NCBI GenBank assembly: GCA_044360075.1
Contig: JBIKLA010000005.1
Coordinates: 62,001 to 126,000, forward strand
DNA: 64,000 nt
DNA from: OMII01 sp947467385
GTDB lineage: Bacteria > Bdellovibrionota_C > UBA2361 > OMII01
Reading direction: 5' to 3'
Shown: piece by piece, positions 25,998-34,109 of the stretch
How positions within the stretch are numbered: position 1 is the stretch's first letter
Layout: each line of letters starts with the position of its first letter
Program-made: the position numbers and the translations under genes
The notes under the pieces: model-generated
What the model was told of the DNA's origin: nothing
The model's database searches: none
The model's input: only the letters and a program-made list of their open reading frames with translations

Positions 25998-27518
25998 CTA
26001 AAACAGCGGCGTTCCGGTCATCTCCTTGGGCTGCGGAAGCCCAAGCATCTTAAGAAGGGTGGGGGCCACATCGCATAGCGCGCCGTCGTTCCGCAGGGAA
26101 ACCTTCTGGCCGTACTCAACAAGGATAACCGGCACGGGGAAGGTCGTGTGCGCGGTGTGCGGGGTTCCGTCCTCATAGCTGACCATCTGCTCTGCGTTGC
26201 CGTGGTCGGCAATGATCAGCATCTGCCCGCCGGCAGCGCGCAGCGCGGCGAGGATCTGACCTACGCACGCATCAACCGTCTCGACAGCCTTCACGCCGGC
26301 ATCGACCACGCCGGTGTGCCCCACCATGTCGCAGTTGGCAAAGTTAACAACGATAAAGTCGTACTCGCTTGAACGGATGCCCTCAACCACGAGTTCGGCC
26401 ACGCCAGCGGCGCTCATCTCTGGCTTTTGGTCGTACGTCTTTACCTCTCGGGGGGAGGGAACCATCTTGCGCTCCTCTCCAGCGTACGGCTTTTCGATTC
26501 CGGCGTTGAAGAAGTAGGTGACGTGCGGGTACTTCTCTGTCTCCGCCACACGAAGCTGCTTGCGGCCAGCTGCAGCAACGACTTCGCCGATGTGGTTCGT
26601 AATCTCGAGCTGAGAGAAGAGGAAAGGGAGCTGGAAGCTGTGGTCGTACTCCGTGAAGCACAGCACGCGCTCTTTGGCCGGAATCGGCGCGGATCGCGGG
26701 AAGCCCGAGAAATCGGGTGCGCACAGGGCCGCGACGATCTCGCGCATGCGGTCCTCGCGAAAGTTAAAGAAGACGAAAGCATCATCTGCCTCGACGGGAG
26801 CTTGGCTCGTGACAGCCGGCTCAATGAACTCATCCGTTGTGCCCTTGTCGTACGAGGCCTTCACATACCCAACGAGATCCTGGGTGAGCGTGCCCTTGCC
26901 GAGGGCGATGGCGTCGTAGGCGGTCTGGACACGCTCCCAGCGCTTGTCGCGGTCCATCGCGAAGAAGCGCCCGCACACTGAGCCAACGGAACAACGCGGG
27001 AAGGAGGGCAGAGTCGCGAGGAGCTCCTGGAGATCCCTCCCAAAGGAGGTAGGAGAAACATCTCGGCCATCGCTGATGAGGTGCAGGACGATGCGCGGGG
27101 CGTGGCTGTCTTTCGAGAGTCGGGTGAGGAGGAGCTTAAGGTGCTCTAGGTGCGAGTGAACGCCGCCGGTGCTGTAGAGGCCTATGACGTGAACGGTTTT
27201 TGACTGGGCGCTGCTTTTGCGGAACGCGTTGTACTCTGGAGAGTCGTTGAGGAACTTTCCCTGAAGGGCCCGGCTAATGCGCAGGAGCCACTGCTCTACC
27301 ACGCGGCCGGCGCCGATGTTTAGGTGCCCAACCTCGGAGTTTCCCATCTGTCCCTTGGGTAGTCCGACGGCTTCGCCGTACGTGACCAGCGTGGCCGAGG
27401 GGCACGAGGCCATGAGCGAGTCGAGCACCGGCTTCTTCGCGGTCGTGACGGCGTTGCCCTTTGGGTTAGGGTTAAGGCCAAAGCCATCGAGGATGCACAG
27501 AACAGTTGGTTTTTTCAT
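25998..27518 (-). CDS. gpmI: 2,3-bisphosphoglycerate-independent phosphoglycerate mutase
   Basis: GpmI interconverts 3- and 2-phosphoglycerate in glycolysis using two manganese ions and a phosphoserine intermediate. The 506-residue protein shows the metal-binding LCILDGFG at the N-terminus, the catalytic MGNSEVGHLNIGAGR with Ser61, HLISDGRDVSPTS, GRFFAMDRDKRWERV, and the late metal site VNFANCDMVGHTG and LIIADHGNAEQM. Length matches the family. A 20-base gap separates it from the LapA-TPR gene upstream, so they are probably one transcript. Confidence 0.97.
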   Translation of the reverse strand: MKKPTVLCILDGFGLNPNPKGNAVTTAKKPVLDSLMASCPSATLVTYGEAVGLPKGQMGNSEVGHLNIGAGRVVEQWLLRISRALQGKFLNDSPEYNAFRKSSAQSKTVHVIGLYSTGGVHSHLEHLKLLLTRLSKDSHAPRIVLHLISDGRDVSPTSFGRDLQELLATLPSFPRCSVGSVCGRFFAMDRDKRWERVQTAYDAIALGKGTLTQDLVGYVKASYDKGTTDEFIEPAVTSQAPVEADDAFVFFNFREDRMREIVAALCAPDFSGFPRSAPIPAKERVLCFTEYDHSFQLPFLFSQLEITNHIGEVVAAAGRKQLRVAETEKYPHVTYFFNAGIEKPYAGEERKMVPSPREVKTYDQKPEMSAAGVAELVVEGIRSSEYDFIVVNFANCDMVGHTGVVDAGVKAVETVDACVGQILAALRAAGGQMLIIADHGNAEQMVSYEDGTPHTAHTTFPVPVILVEYGQKVSLRNDGALCDVAPTLLKMLGLPQPKEMTGTPLF

Positions 27519-27538
27519 ACGGAACTCGTCTAGGGGAA

Positions 27539-28846
27539 CTACGGGGTCGAGAGGATAGGAGACGGCTCGCCCCTCGATGAATGTAGCAGGGCTGGATTCG
27601 CGCTGGAAGAGCTGGTGGCGGGAGGCTCAACGAGCTGCTCCCACAGAGGGCCGGTTTCTTTCACCTGCCCGAGACGGCTCATGCATAAGCCCTGCAGATG
27701 TATATGCTCCTCCGCGAGTTGGGGAGTCACCTTTACCTTCTCCTTGTCCGCGAGCGTGCAAATTGAGTCGATAACAGCCTTTGCGTCCTCTGCGCGCATC
27801 GCCACCAGAAGGGTGCGGGCCACGAAGAGCTCGGCACGTACGCGCTCAAGGCCGTGGGTACCCTGCGCAGCGCTCCGGGCCGCCGCTACCGCACGATCGG
27901 CCCGAGCCCTGAAGTCACCAGGGGAGGTTTTGAGCCACAGGTCGATGACCTTCTTCCACTGCGCGGCATCCCCGCCAGAGGCCTTCGCCGCCTTGACGAG
28001 AAGCTCGGCGGCGTAGTCGAGGTTCCCGGCGGCGATCTCGGCCTGCGCCAAGCGGTCGAGCGCGGGAACGAAGCCCGAGTTTTTTTTCACGAAGGGGATG
28101 AGCGCCTCTCGCAGGGCAGCCTCGTTGTGTGAGTCCCGCACGATGCGGAGGAATGTGAGGCGCACGCGCGCGCGTGGCATCTCGTCGGATGCGTAGCCCA
28201 TCTTCTCAAGCTCGTCCTGGTACTCAAGCGCGTCATCAAGGTGCCCCATGGCCTCAGAGAGGTTGCGCGCCTCCTCAAGCGCCTTCCTGTTCGGGGCGGC
28301 TTCTAGCACGATCGCCAGGTTGTCACGGGCTGCGGTGTTGTTGCCGAGCCGGTGGTTAATCTCTGCCGCACGGAAGAGCACCTCCAGGCTGGACCTGCTG
28401 CTGGCGCGCGTTGAGTCGAGCACCCGCAGCGCCTCACGCAGATCGCCAACGGACTCAAGACACTTCGAGAGCTCGATGCGTGCGATTACGTTGTCGTGGT
28501 CGTGGTGCAAGACCTGCTCCCATACATCACGGGCCGCAGCGTATTCGCCGCCCGCCATGTGCGAGCGGGCTTTCACGAAGAGATCGAAGAAGGCCTGCCT
28601 ATTTCGCTCGTGCGACCGAAGCTTGCGTTCCCGCAGGTAGCTCTTGAAGCCAAAGAAAAGGGCGACGAATGAGGCTGCTATGCATCCGAGAGCAAAAACT
28701 CCGATGTAGATAACCCCAGCGTAGGTGGTGACCTGCAGGGTTGGGCCGAGCTTGAGGGTCGCGGTCTCTGAGTTTGAGAGAGTAATGTACAGGACTGCCC
28801 CAACGAGCAGCCCGAGCACTAGGAACCGGTTAAACTGTCTAAGCAT
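27539..28846 (-). CDS. LapA-like membrane anchor fused to TPR domain
   Basis: A 435-residue protein. Residues 5-75 form two membrane spans around a short periplasmic loop (NSETATLKLGPTLQVTTYAGVIYIGV) ending in a basic KSYLRERKLRSHERNR segment, which is the pattern of LapA/DUF1049 proteins. The rest, about 80-400, is a helical TPR array (GEYAAARDVWEQVLHHDHDNVIARIELSKCL and further units). In E. coli LapA and LapB are separate neighbours, and LapB (TM plus TPR plus a rubredoxin-type metal site) controls LPS synthesis through LpxC turnover. Here the anchor and TPRs are joined and no C-terminal cysteine pairs exist. ATG 28846 has GAGGGTGGG upstream; TTG 28867 is less likely. A LapB-like role is only inferred. 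Confidence 0.7.
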   Translation of the reverse strand: MLRQFNRFLVLGLLVGAVLYITLSNSETATLKLGPTLQVTTYAGVIYIGVFALGCIAASFVALFFGFKSYLRERKLRSHERNRQAFFDLFVKARSHMAGGEYAAARDVWEQVLHHDHDNVIARIELSKCLESVGDLREALRVLDSTRASSRSSLEVLFRAAEINHRLGNNTAARDNLAIVLEAAPNRKALEEARNLSEAMGHLDDALEYQDELEKMGYASDEMPRARVRLTFLRIVRDSHNEAALREALIPFVKKNSGFVPALDRLAQAEIAAGNLDYAAELLVKAAKASGGDAAQWKKVIDLWLKTSPGDFRARADRAVAAARSAAQGTHGLERVRAELFVARTLLVAMRAEDAKAVIDSICTLADKEKVKVTPQLAEEHIHLQGLCMSRLGQVKETGPLWEQLVEPPATSSSSANPALLHSSRGEPSPILSTP

Positions 28847-29335
28847 GCCCACCCTCGCCGAGAACAACTACCTGGGGGATTGTACTCTGGCGGTTTAGCG
28901 GGTGTACAGGGGGGTCCGTCATGATCGCATCAAGCTCCCTTAAAGCTCGCTTGCTGGGCACAACGCTGGAGCTCGTTGCCCCTGTTTCAAGCGAGCTAAA
29001 AGCTGGATCTTCGGAGGCAGGCTTCTTTTCGCTCCGCAGAGTTTTTTGCTTGTCGGCTTTTAACTCTGTGTAGGCTTCTGCCGTCGTCTGAGTTGCGGAG
29101 GCAGCTTGCGCTTGGACTGGCCTTCCCGATCCAGGAGCTTTCTTAAAGGTCGCAACGATAGCACTACCCGACGGAGAGTAGGCTCTGAGGCTGATGGTTG
29201 CGTTGTCGCCGATACCGCCATCTTATTGCTTGCGATGCTGCTGGCTCCGACCTGCGGGAGTGTTGGTAGGTTGATGCCCCCGAGAGGCGCGATGGTTCCG
29301 GCGTTCTACGAGTTGGTGTCAATTTTCTCTATCAT
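28839..29335 (-). pseudogene. Apparently broken small gene upstream of LapA-TPR gene
   Basis: A good start exists at 29335: ATG preceded by GGGAGTG. The frame reads MIEKIDTNS and then meets TAG at codon 10. The same frame continues with plausible protein (NAGTIAPLGGINLPTLPQVG) to about 29218, after which a shift of -1 gives a long frame without a stop (SLRAYSPSGSAIVATFKK ... ALRELDAIMTDPP). That frame ends at a TAG at 28841-28839, overlapping the ATG of the LapA-TPR gene by eight bases as in coupled operons. The second frame has no usable start of its own near its beginning. So this is either a decayed gene (one amber codon and one lost base), a sequence error, or recoding. The product is not recognised. 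Confidence 0.5.
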
Positions 29336-29526
29336 AATTTCACTCCCTAACACTCGGTCGTTGAGGCAGATATAGGGGCATCTGATTCAGTTGTGCGATG
29401 ATGGATGAGAGAGTTACAGCGCGGATTGGCGTAAGATGCCGAGATTCCGTCGTGATTCAGAATCCAGCGGGAAACCTCTCTGAATCTTGCTCCCTGCTAA
29501 CGGGACGTTGCCGGGCTTTTCGCGGT

Positions 29527-29569
29527 GAAAAAGAAAGCGCCCCGCAAGCTCATCACCTACGGGGCGCTT
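29527..29569 (-). terminator. Terminator of the minCDE operon
   Basis: On the minus strand AAGCGCCCCG (complement of 29569-29560) pairs perfectly with CGGGGCGCTT (complement of 29544-29535), and TCTTTTT follows. It lies about 30 bases past the minE stop. The plus strand also has a short T-run after the stem. Confidence 0.88.
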
Positions 29570-29597
29570 CTTTTGCGCGAGAATTACTGCACGAGCT

Positions 29598-29960
29598 TTA
29601 CACGTTCGACACCATTGCCTCTTCGGGCTGCTCCGTTGGGGTCGTGGACGGACTAGTCGGCGGGGGGGGTGGTGGCGTCGGGCGAGACGCGGGGGCCGGA
29701 GTCGCGCGGCGCACGATGACCGGCGAATTGATGAGAAGGGTCGTCTGGTCCTCGATGCGGTGGTACTTCACGTCGAAGCCCTCCTTGTCGATCACGAAGT
29801 ACTTCTCAATAACTTTCACCATCTCTTCGCGAAAGCCAGCCATCTCCTCATTGGTGAGGCCGGTGCGGTCCTGGACGAGGACGAAGTGCAGTCGGCTCTT
29901 TGCTGCCGACTTGCTCTCTGCATTGTCTCCGAAGAGCCTTTTCCTGAGTGCGCTAAACAC
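29598..29960 (-). CDS. minE: Cell division topological specificity factor MinE, with proline-rich tail
   Basis: MinE stimulates MinD ATPase and drives the Min oscillation that places the division septum at midcell. The N-terminal 85 residues match the family: membrane-binding LRKRLFG, the AKSRLHFVLVQDRTGLTNEEM MinD-contact region and the dimerisation strand VIEKYFVID...VKYHRIEDQTTLLINSPV. The protein is 120 residues against the usual 80-95. The extra C-terminal part is a low-complexity tail rich in proline and threonine (RPTPPPPPPTSPSTTPTEQP). It is the last gene of minC-minD-minE, 84 bases after minD. Confidence 0.93.
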   Translation of the reverse strand: MFSALRKRLFGDNAESKSAAKSRLHFVLVQDRTGLTNEEMAGFREEMVKVIEKYFVIDKEGFDVKYHRIEDQTTLLINSPVIVRRATPAPASRPTPPPPPPTSPSTTPTEQPEEAMVSNV

Positions 29961-30044
29961 GATTTGGAACTCCCTCAGTAACTACTTAACTGCCGTGTGT
30001 GTTGACCTTATCCGGAATGATTGCGTCCGTACAGATGAAAACCT

Positions 30045-30875
30045 CTAGCCGGCGACCCCAAGCCGACGGGTAAGCCGGCTCCATATCGAGCCACCTGTGA
30101 AATTCGGTATGGGGATCTGCTCGCCGCACAAACGACCCGCAATTCTGGTAAACGCCTGTCCCGCCTTCGATTTCGGGTTGTAGACCACGGGCTCCCCGGT
30201 GTTGGCCGCAACGATGATCTGCTCATCGCGCTCGATCACACCGAGGATCTCGACGCCCAGGATGTCCTGAACGTCACGGACCGACAACATGTCGCCACGT
30301 CGAACCATGTCGAAGTCGATCCGGTTGATGATGAGGCGGGCCTCAATGCCCTTTGAGGAGAGGAGGCCAACGACCCGGTCCGCGTCACGGATAGCCGAAA
30401 CCTCCGGGGTTGTCACGACGATCGCCGACTCGGCTCCGGCGCAGGCGTTCCGGAATCCCTGCTCGATGCCCGCAGGGGAATCGACAAGGATGTAGTGGAA
30501 CTCACGGCGGAATTGCTCGAGCACAAACCGGATCTCAGCCTCATCGATAACGTCCTTGTCGTCTGTCTGCGACGCTGGCAGGAGGTATAGGTTGTTTGAG
30601 CGCTTCGACTTGATGATCGCCTGAGACGGTTTGCATATCTTCTTTGCGACGTCGACGACGTTGAAGACGATGCGGTTCTCAAGGCCAAGAATTACGTCGA
30701 GATTGCGCAATCCTATATCGGCATCAACGACGAGGACGCGTTGTCCCCGAAGCGCAAGTGCCGCCCCGAGGCTGGCGGTCGTCGTAGTCTTGCCGACGCC
30801 TCCCTTGCCGGAGGTGATAACAATTACCTCTCCGAGGTCCTTCTTTCCTGCAGATGTACCGCTCTTGCTGTTCAT
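30045..30875 (-). CDS. minD: Septum site-determining ATPase MinD
   Basis: MinD is a ParA-like ATPase that dimerises on the membrane with ATP, recruits MinC and is released by MinE. The 276-residue protein has the deviant Walker A GKGGVGKTTTTAS, VVDADIGLRNLD (switch I), LVDSPAGIEQGFRNA (switch II/Walker B) and a C-terminal amphipathic helix (IWSRLTRRLGVAG) for membrane targeting. A short N-terminal extension (about 15 residues before GEVIVITSGKGG) is unusual. The start is ATG 30875, three bases from the minC stop, so the two are coupled; GGGAG lies upstream. Confidence 0.97.
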   Translation of the reverse strand: MNSKSGTSAGKKDLGEVIVITSGKGGVGKTTTTASLGAALALRGQRVLVVDADIGLRNLDVILGLENRIVFNVVDVAKKICKPSQAIIKSKRSNNLYLLPASQTDDKDVIDEAEIRFVLEQFRREFHYILVDSPAGIEQGFRNACAGAESAIVVTTPEVSAIRDADRVVGLLSSKGIEARLIINRIDFDMVRRGDMLSVRDVQDILGVEILGVIERDEQIIVAANTGEPVVYNPKSKAGQAFTRIAGRLCGEQIPIPNFTGGSIWSRLTRRLGVAG

Positions 30876-30878
30876 CAA

Positions 30879-31847
30879 TTACTCCCTTCTACGTGACCAT
30901 ACAGATCGTGATTGATATGGCTCAACGACGACCATGTTGCTCTCAACCCGCGCCACCTCCGGCAGCCCTCCCCGCGGCATGCTCTCGGCGTTTTCTGCGC
31001 CTGAGCCCCGGGAGATGACAAGCCCGATGCGAAGTTGCGTTGGCTGCAAATTGAGGCTGAAGATGACGCGGCCGCCGCCGCTCTCGTCATAAGCTCCGGC
31101 GTGCGCGATGCCGCGCAGCGTTCCGAGGATGATGATATCCCCACCGGCGATCACTTCCGCCCCCGAGTTGACGTCGCCGAAAACTACTACCGAGTGCTCG
31201 GTCTCTATCTTTTGGCCTGAGCGCAGTGTTCCGTAGATGATACGCGCATCCGGCTCGTCCCACAGCATCGTCCCGGGCGCACTCTGCCGCCCCTCGAATC
31301 CCTCTATGCCATCGAAAAGGCTTACGTTTTTTTCGCGCGATGTGATCGAGCGGGGCGCTGGGGACTGGGCTCGGCTGCCGCTCACGACCGAGAGGCCAGG
31401 CTGAGAGCTGGAGGCGGGGGCAGCCTCCTGGCTAGGGGCACCGACCCTCGAAACAGCAGGCTTAAGCCTCGAGCTTCGAACCGTAACAGAGAACTCGTTG
31501 GCAAGAAGGGCTGAGAGGTCCTGCACAACTGACTCTTCCGGCTTACGGCCAACCCACTCAAACGCAACGTCGTTGCCGGTAAGGAACGAGCGCCGAGACT
31601 CAAGGAACTCTGACACTGCGATCTTTAGGTCCGGCTGCTCAACGCGACCATCGATGCGAAGCACGAGACCTTCCGCAGTTCCGCGCGCAGTGATCACGCT
31701 GCTACGATCCTCGGGGCCTTTTGATGGCGAGGATGATTCTGCTCCAGCGGAAGATGACAAGTCGGCGGGAGCTGCTGGCGTGGCGAGCGATTCGGGGCTT
31801 GATGAATCGAACATGCTCTCGCCGTCTTCATTGAAAGGATTGTTCAT
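30879..31847 (-). CDS. minC: Septum site-determining protein MinC
   Basis: MinC inhibits FtsZ polymerisation where MinD recruits it. The 322-residue protein has an N-terminal MinC_N domain (about 48-125: ITARGTAEGLVLRIDGRVEQPDLKIAVSEFLESRR), a long Ser/Pro/Ala-rich linker (about 130-185) and the C-terminal beta-helix (about 200-305) with GTLRSGQKIETEHSVVVFGDVNSGAEVIAGGDIIILGTLRGIAHAGA, the FtsZ/MinD-binding region. An acidic, serine-rich extension of about 45 residues precedes the first domain. GGAGTGGT lies just before ATG 31847. It is the first gene of minCDE. Confidence 0.95.
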   Translation of the reverse strand: MNNPFNEDGESMFDSSSPESLATPAAPADLSSSAGAESSSPSKGPEDRSSVITARGTAEGLVLRIDGRVEQPDLKIAVSEFLESRRSFLTGNDVAFEWVGRKPEESVVQDLSALLANEFSVTVRSSRLKPAVSRVGAPSQEAAPASSSQPGLSVVSGSRAQSPAPRSITSREKNVSLFDGIEGFEGRQSAPGTMLWDEPDARIIYGTLRSGQKIETEHSVVVFGDVNSGAEVIAGGDIIILGTLRGIAHAGAYDESGGGRVIFSLNLQPTQLRIGLVISRGSGAENAESMPRGGLPEVARVESNMVVVEPYQSRSVWSRRRE

Positions 31848-32502
31848 ACCACTCCAGCTTTGACACTCTCACGTTCACCTCGCGGTAGCCCGATATTTGA
31901 GCGCCCGAGAGTGTAGGACCGCGACTCTAAAAAATCTAGGACAAAGCGTGAGCTCGCACTAAATTTTGTTCCGAAAATTTAACCCGCAATGCTTGACGCC
32001 AAAGCAATTTAATACATCGACGCGAAGAGCACACGATCCGCCACCCCATATTTCGAGGTGCTCGTTTCGACGCAGAACAGCCGCTCGAACAGTTCCGCGT
32101 CAACCACGCCATGCAGCGTAGATTCAAGTAACAACAACTAACCTCCCTCTGCAGGTCGATTAGAAGTGGCCGCGTCCGCCCCAGGAGACTGCCGAGGCAG
32201 ATTGCAGTTGCCACCGTCCTCACGCACGAACGAAGCAAGCCTTAGGAGGGTGTGAAAGCGTGATGCCGCGCCTTAATCCCAATTTACTTTAAGTGGCTTA
32301 TAGCAAAGTGCGCGAAGCAAGGTCAACAAACAAGTGTTGAAAAAGGGCCTGGGTGAAAAGCGTTGCCTGCCTGACGGGCGCCGAAAAAGAGGCCCATCGC
32401 CGCTCCTTGCTCTTGGCTCTTGACAATTCGAGGGGGCTACCAGCGATACTTCTTGGGCCTCCGCCGCGCATCTTTTCGCCAACGGCTCAGCTTGCTTCCG
32501 TT
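31848..32502. other. 655-base gap without a supported gene
   Basis: Between the divergent minC and pgpA genes. It must hold the minC promoter on the minus strand, but I see no clear -35/-10 pair. A minus-strand frame at 31936-32238 has no Shine-Dalgarno and an unlikely composition, so I do not call it. No tRNA or hairpin terminator was recognised. Confidence 0.4.
32420..32450 (+). promoter_or_regulatory. Promoter candidate for the pgpA operon
   Basis: A perfect TTGACA at 32420-32425 is followed by GATACT at 32445-32450 with a long 19-base spacer. It lies about 50 bases before the pgpA ATG. Confidence 0.4.
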
Positions 32503-33015
32503 ATGTCTCAAACTCCAGCCTGCCCATCGTCTCCCTTCATTCGCGCCCTCGCTGGCTGGATCAGCAGCGGATTTGGGAGCGGCTATGCGCGGGTGGCTCC
32601 GGGCACCGTCGGCAGTGTGGTGGCGTTTCTCTTTCTGGCCCTCCTGTGGTGGTTTGGGATAGTGGCGACGACAGCAGGCCTCATCGCCTTGGCTGTTGGA
32701 ACATCGGTTATCGGACTTCTCGCTGTTGCCGTGAGTGTTCGGGGCTCAATCGAGCCAGATCCGGGATGGATCGTGATCGATGAGTGGGCCGGACTGTACG
32801 TTGCTCTGCTTGGCAGCTCAGCGTCTTCGCCATTTCAGCTTTTAGTCATCCTTGCTGTCTTTCGACTTCTTGATATCGCCAAGCCGGGACCGGTGGGATG
32901 GGCTGAAGAGCTGCCCGGCGCGACGGGTATCATGGCGGATGACCTTGTGGCCGGAGCCCTGACAGCCCTCGTGGTGCAGTCTTGTTGGTACCTCATGGGC
33001 GTGGCTTTTGCATGA
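32503..33015 (+). CDS. pgpA: Phosphatidylglycerophosphatase A
   Basis: PgpA removes the phosphate of phosphatidylglycerophosphate to give phosphatidylglycerol at the inner membrane. The 170-residue protein has the family pattern: SGFGSGYARVAPGTVGSVVAF at the N-terminus, a membrane span, DPGWIVIDEWAGLYVALL with the catalytic acidic residues, FRLLDIAKPGPVGWAEELPGATGIMADDLVAG, and a final span. ATG 32503 starts the homology; the frame is open upstream to 32353 without similarity. Its stop overlaps the start of the lipoprotein gene (ATGA). Confidence 0.93.
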   Translation: MSQTPACPSSPFIRALAGWISSGFGSGYARVAPGTVGSVVAFLFLALLWWFGIVATTAGLIALAVGTSVIGLLAVAVSVRGSIEPDPGWIVIDEWAGLYVALLGSSASSPFQLLVILAVFRLLDIAKPGPVGWAEELPGATGIMADDLVAGALTALVVQSCWYLMGVAFA

Positions 33016-34109
33016 GGATTTCACGCGTCTTAAGGATCCTCGTGGCCGTTTCCAGCCTTGGAATCATTCCGGCACTTGCGTCGTGCTCACCTGGCTACGT
33101 GATGCGCGGGGCGTACGAGCAGGGCAAGATACTGCTCGGGCGGCGAGACATAAAAGAAGTGCTTCAGGACCCGGATGTGCCGGATGAGGATCGGGCCAAG
33201 CTTAAGCTCGTGCTTGAGGCGCGTGAGTATGCATCGTCTATCGGCCTAAAGATCGGCGGGTCTTTCACAACCTACAGCGATATCGGCAAGGACACCCTTT
33301 CATGGATCGTCGTCGGTGCACGCAAGGACTCATTCACGCTCTACACATGGTGGTTCCCGATAGTGGGGGAGGTGCCGTACAAGGGTTTCTTTGATCACGA
33401 GGATGCTCAGGATCAGGCGCGAGAGCTTGAGGTCGAAGGGTATGAGACGTGGGTGCGGGGAACTGACGCTTTCAGCACTCTGGGATGGTTCGATGACCCA
33501 GTCCTCTCAACAACGCTCAAGAGCCCGCCCACCCGCATCTCTAACACGGTCATTCACGAGAGCGTTCACGCAACGGTGTGGATTCCGGGCAGCGTGCCTT
33601 TCAACGAAAGCTTGGCAAATTTTGTTGGCAACACGGCTAATGAGCAGTTCTTCGCTCAGAGGGTCGCCGCATGCGCAGCGCAGGAAGGCAAGGACTGCAC
33701 CCTTGAGCAGAACATGCTGACCGCCGCCCGGCGGGACACAGCCGTTCAGCTCGACCTTAGCGCCGGTGTAGAGGGGCTCTACAGCGCCCTCGCTGCGCTC
33801 TACAAGGATCCTTCGCTTACCTCAGAGCAGAAAGTTGCGCAGCGCGCTACCGTGTTCGACACCCACATCCTGCCGCTGCGCGCTAAGTATCCCACCCTTC
33901 AGGCGTTGCAGCGGGTCAACAATGCTGAAATCATGCAGCTGCGAATCTACCTAACGGGTCTCGATCTCTTTAAGGCGCTTTATGAGCAGCAGGGAAGGGA
34001 CTGGGGGCGATTTTTCGCCGAGATCGGCCAGATTAAGAGCCAAAGCGAAAGTGGCGAGAGGAGAGACCCCTTCGCTGCCCTCAAGGATAAAGTAGGAGCA
34101 CCAGCATGA
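33012..34109 (+). CDS. Putative metallo-aminopeptidase lipoprotein (COG4324 type)
   Basis: A 365-residue lipoprotein. The signal ends in the lipobox LASC near residue 24, so it is lipid-anchored in the envelope. ISNTVIHESVHATVW supplies the HExxH zinc site and FNESLANFVG about 20 residues later the third ligand, the gluzincin-like arrangement of the predicted aminopeptidase family PF10023. GGSFTTYSDIGKDTLSWIVVGARKDSF near 70-105 and the TWWFPIVGEVPYKGFF block are also family features. The start at ATG 33012 overlaps the pgpA stop by four bases, and its own stop overlaps pyrF in the same way. The natural substrate is unknown. Confidence 0.85.
   Translation: MRISRVLRILVAVSSLGIIPALASCSPGYVMRGAYEQGKILLGRRDIKEVLQDPDVPDEDRAKLKLVLEAREYASSIGLKIGGSFTTYSDIGKDTLSWIVVGARKDSFTLYTWWFPIVGEVPYKGFFDHEDAQDQARELEVEGYETWVRGTDAFSTLGWFDDPVLSTTLKSPPTRISNTVIHESVHATVWIPGSVPFNESLANFVGNTANEQFFAQRVAACAAQEGKDCTLEQNMLTAARRDTAVQLDLSAGVEGLYSALAALYKDPSLTSEQKVAQRATVFDTHILPLRAKYPTLQALQRVNNAEIMQLRIYLTGLDLFKALYEQQGRDWGRFFAEIGQIKSQSESGERRDPFAALKDKVGAPA

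Noticed and set aside
31936..32238. 100-residue minus-strand frame between minC and pgpA
   Set aside because: It has an odd composition rich in Arg, Cys and Leu and no Shine-Dalgarno or relative. It would sit in the minC promoter region.
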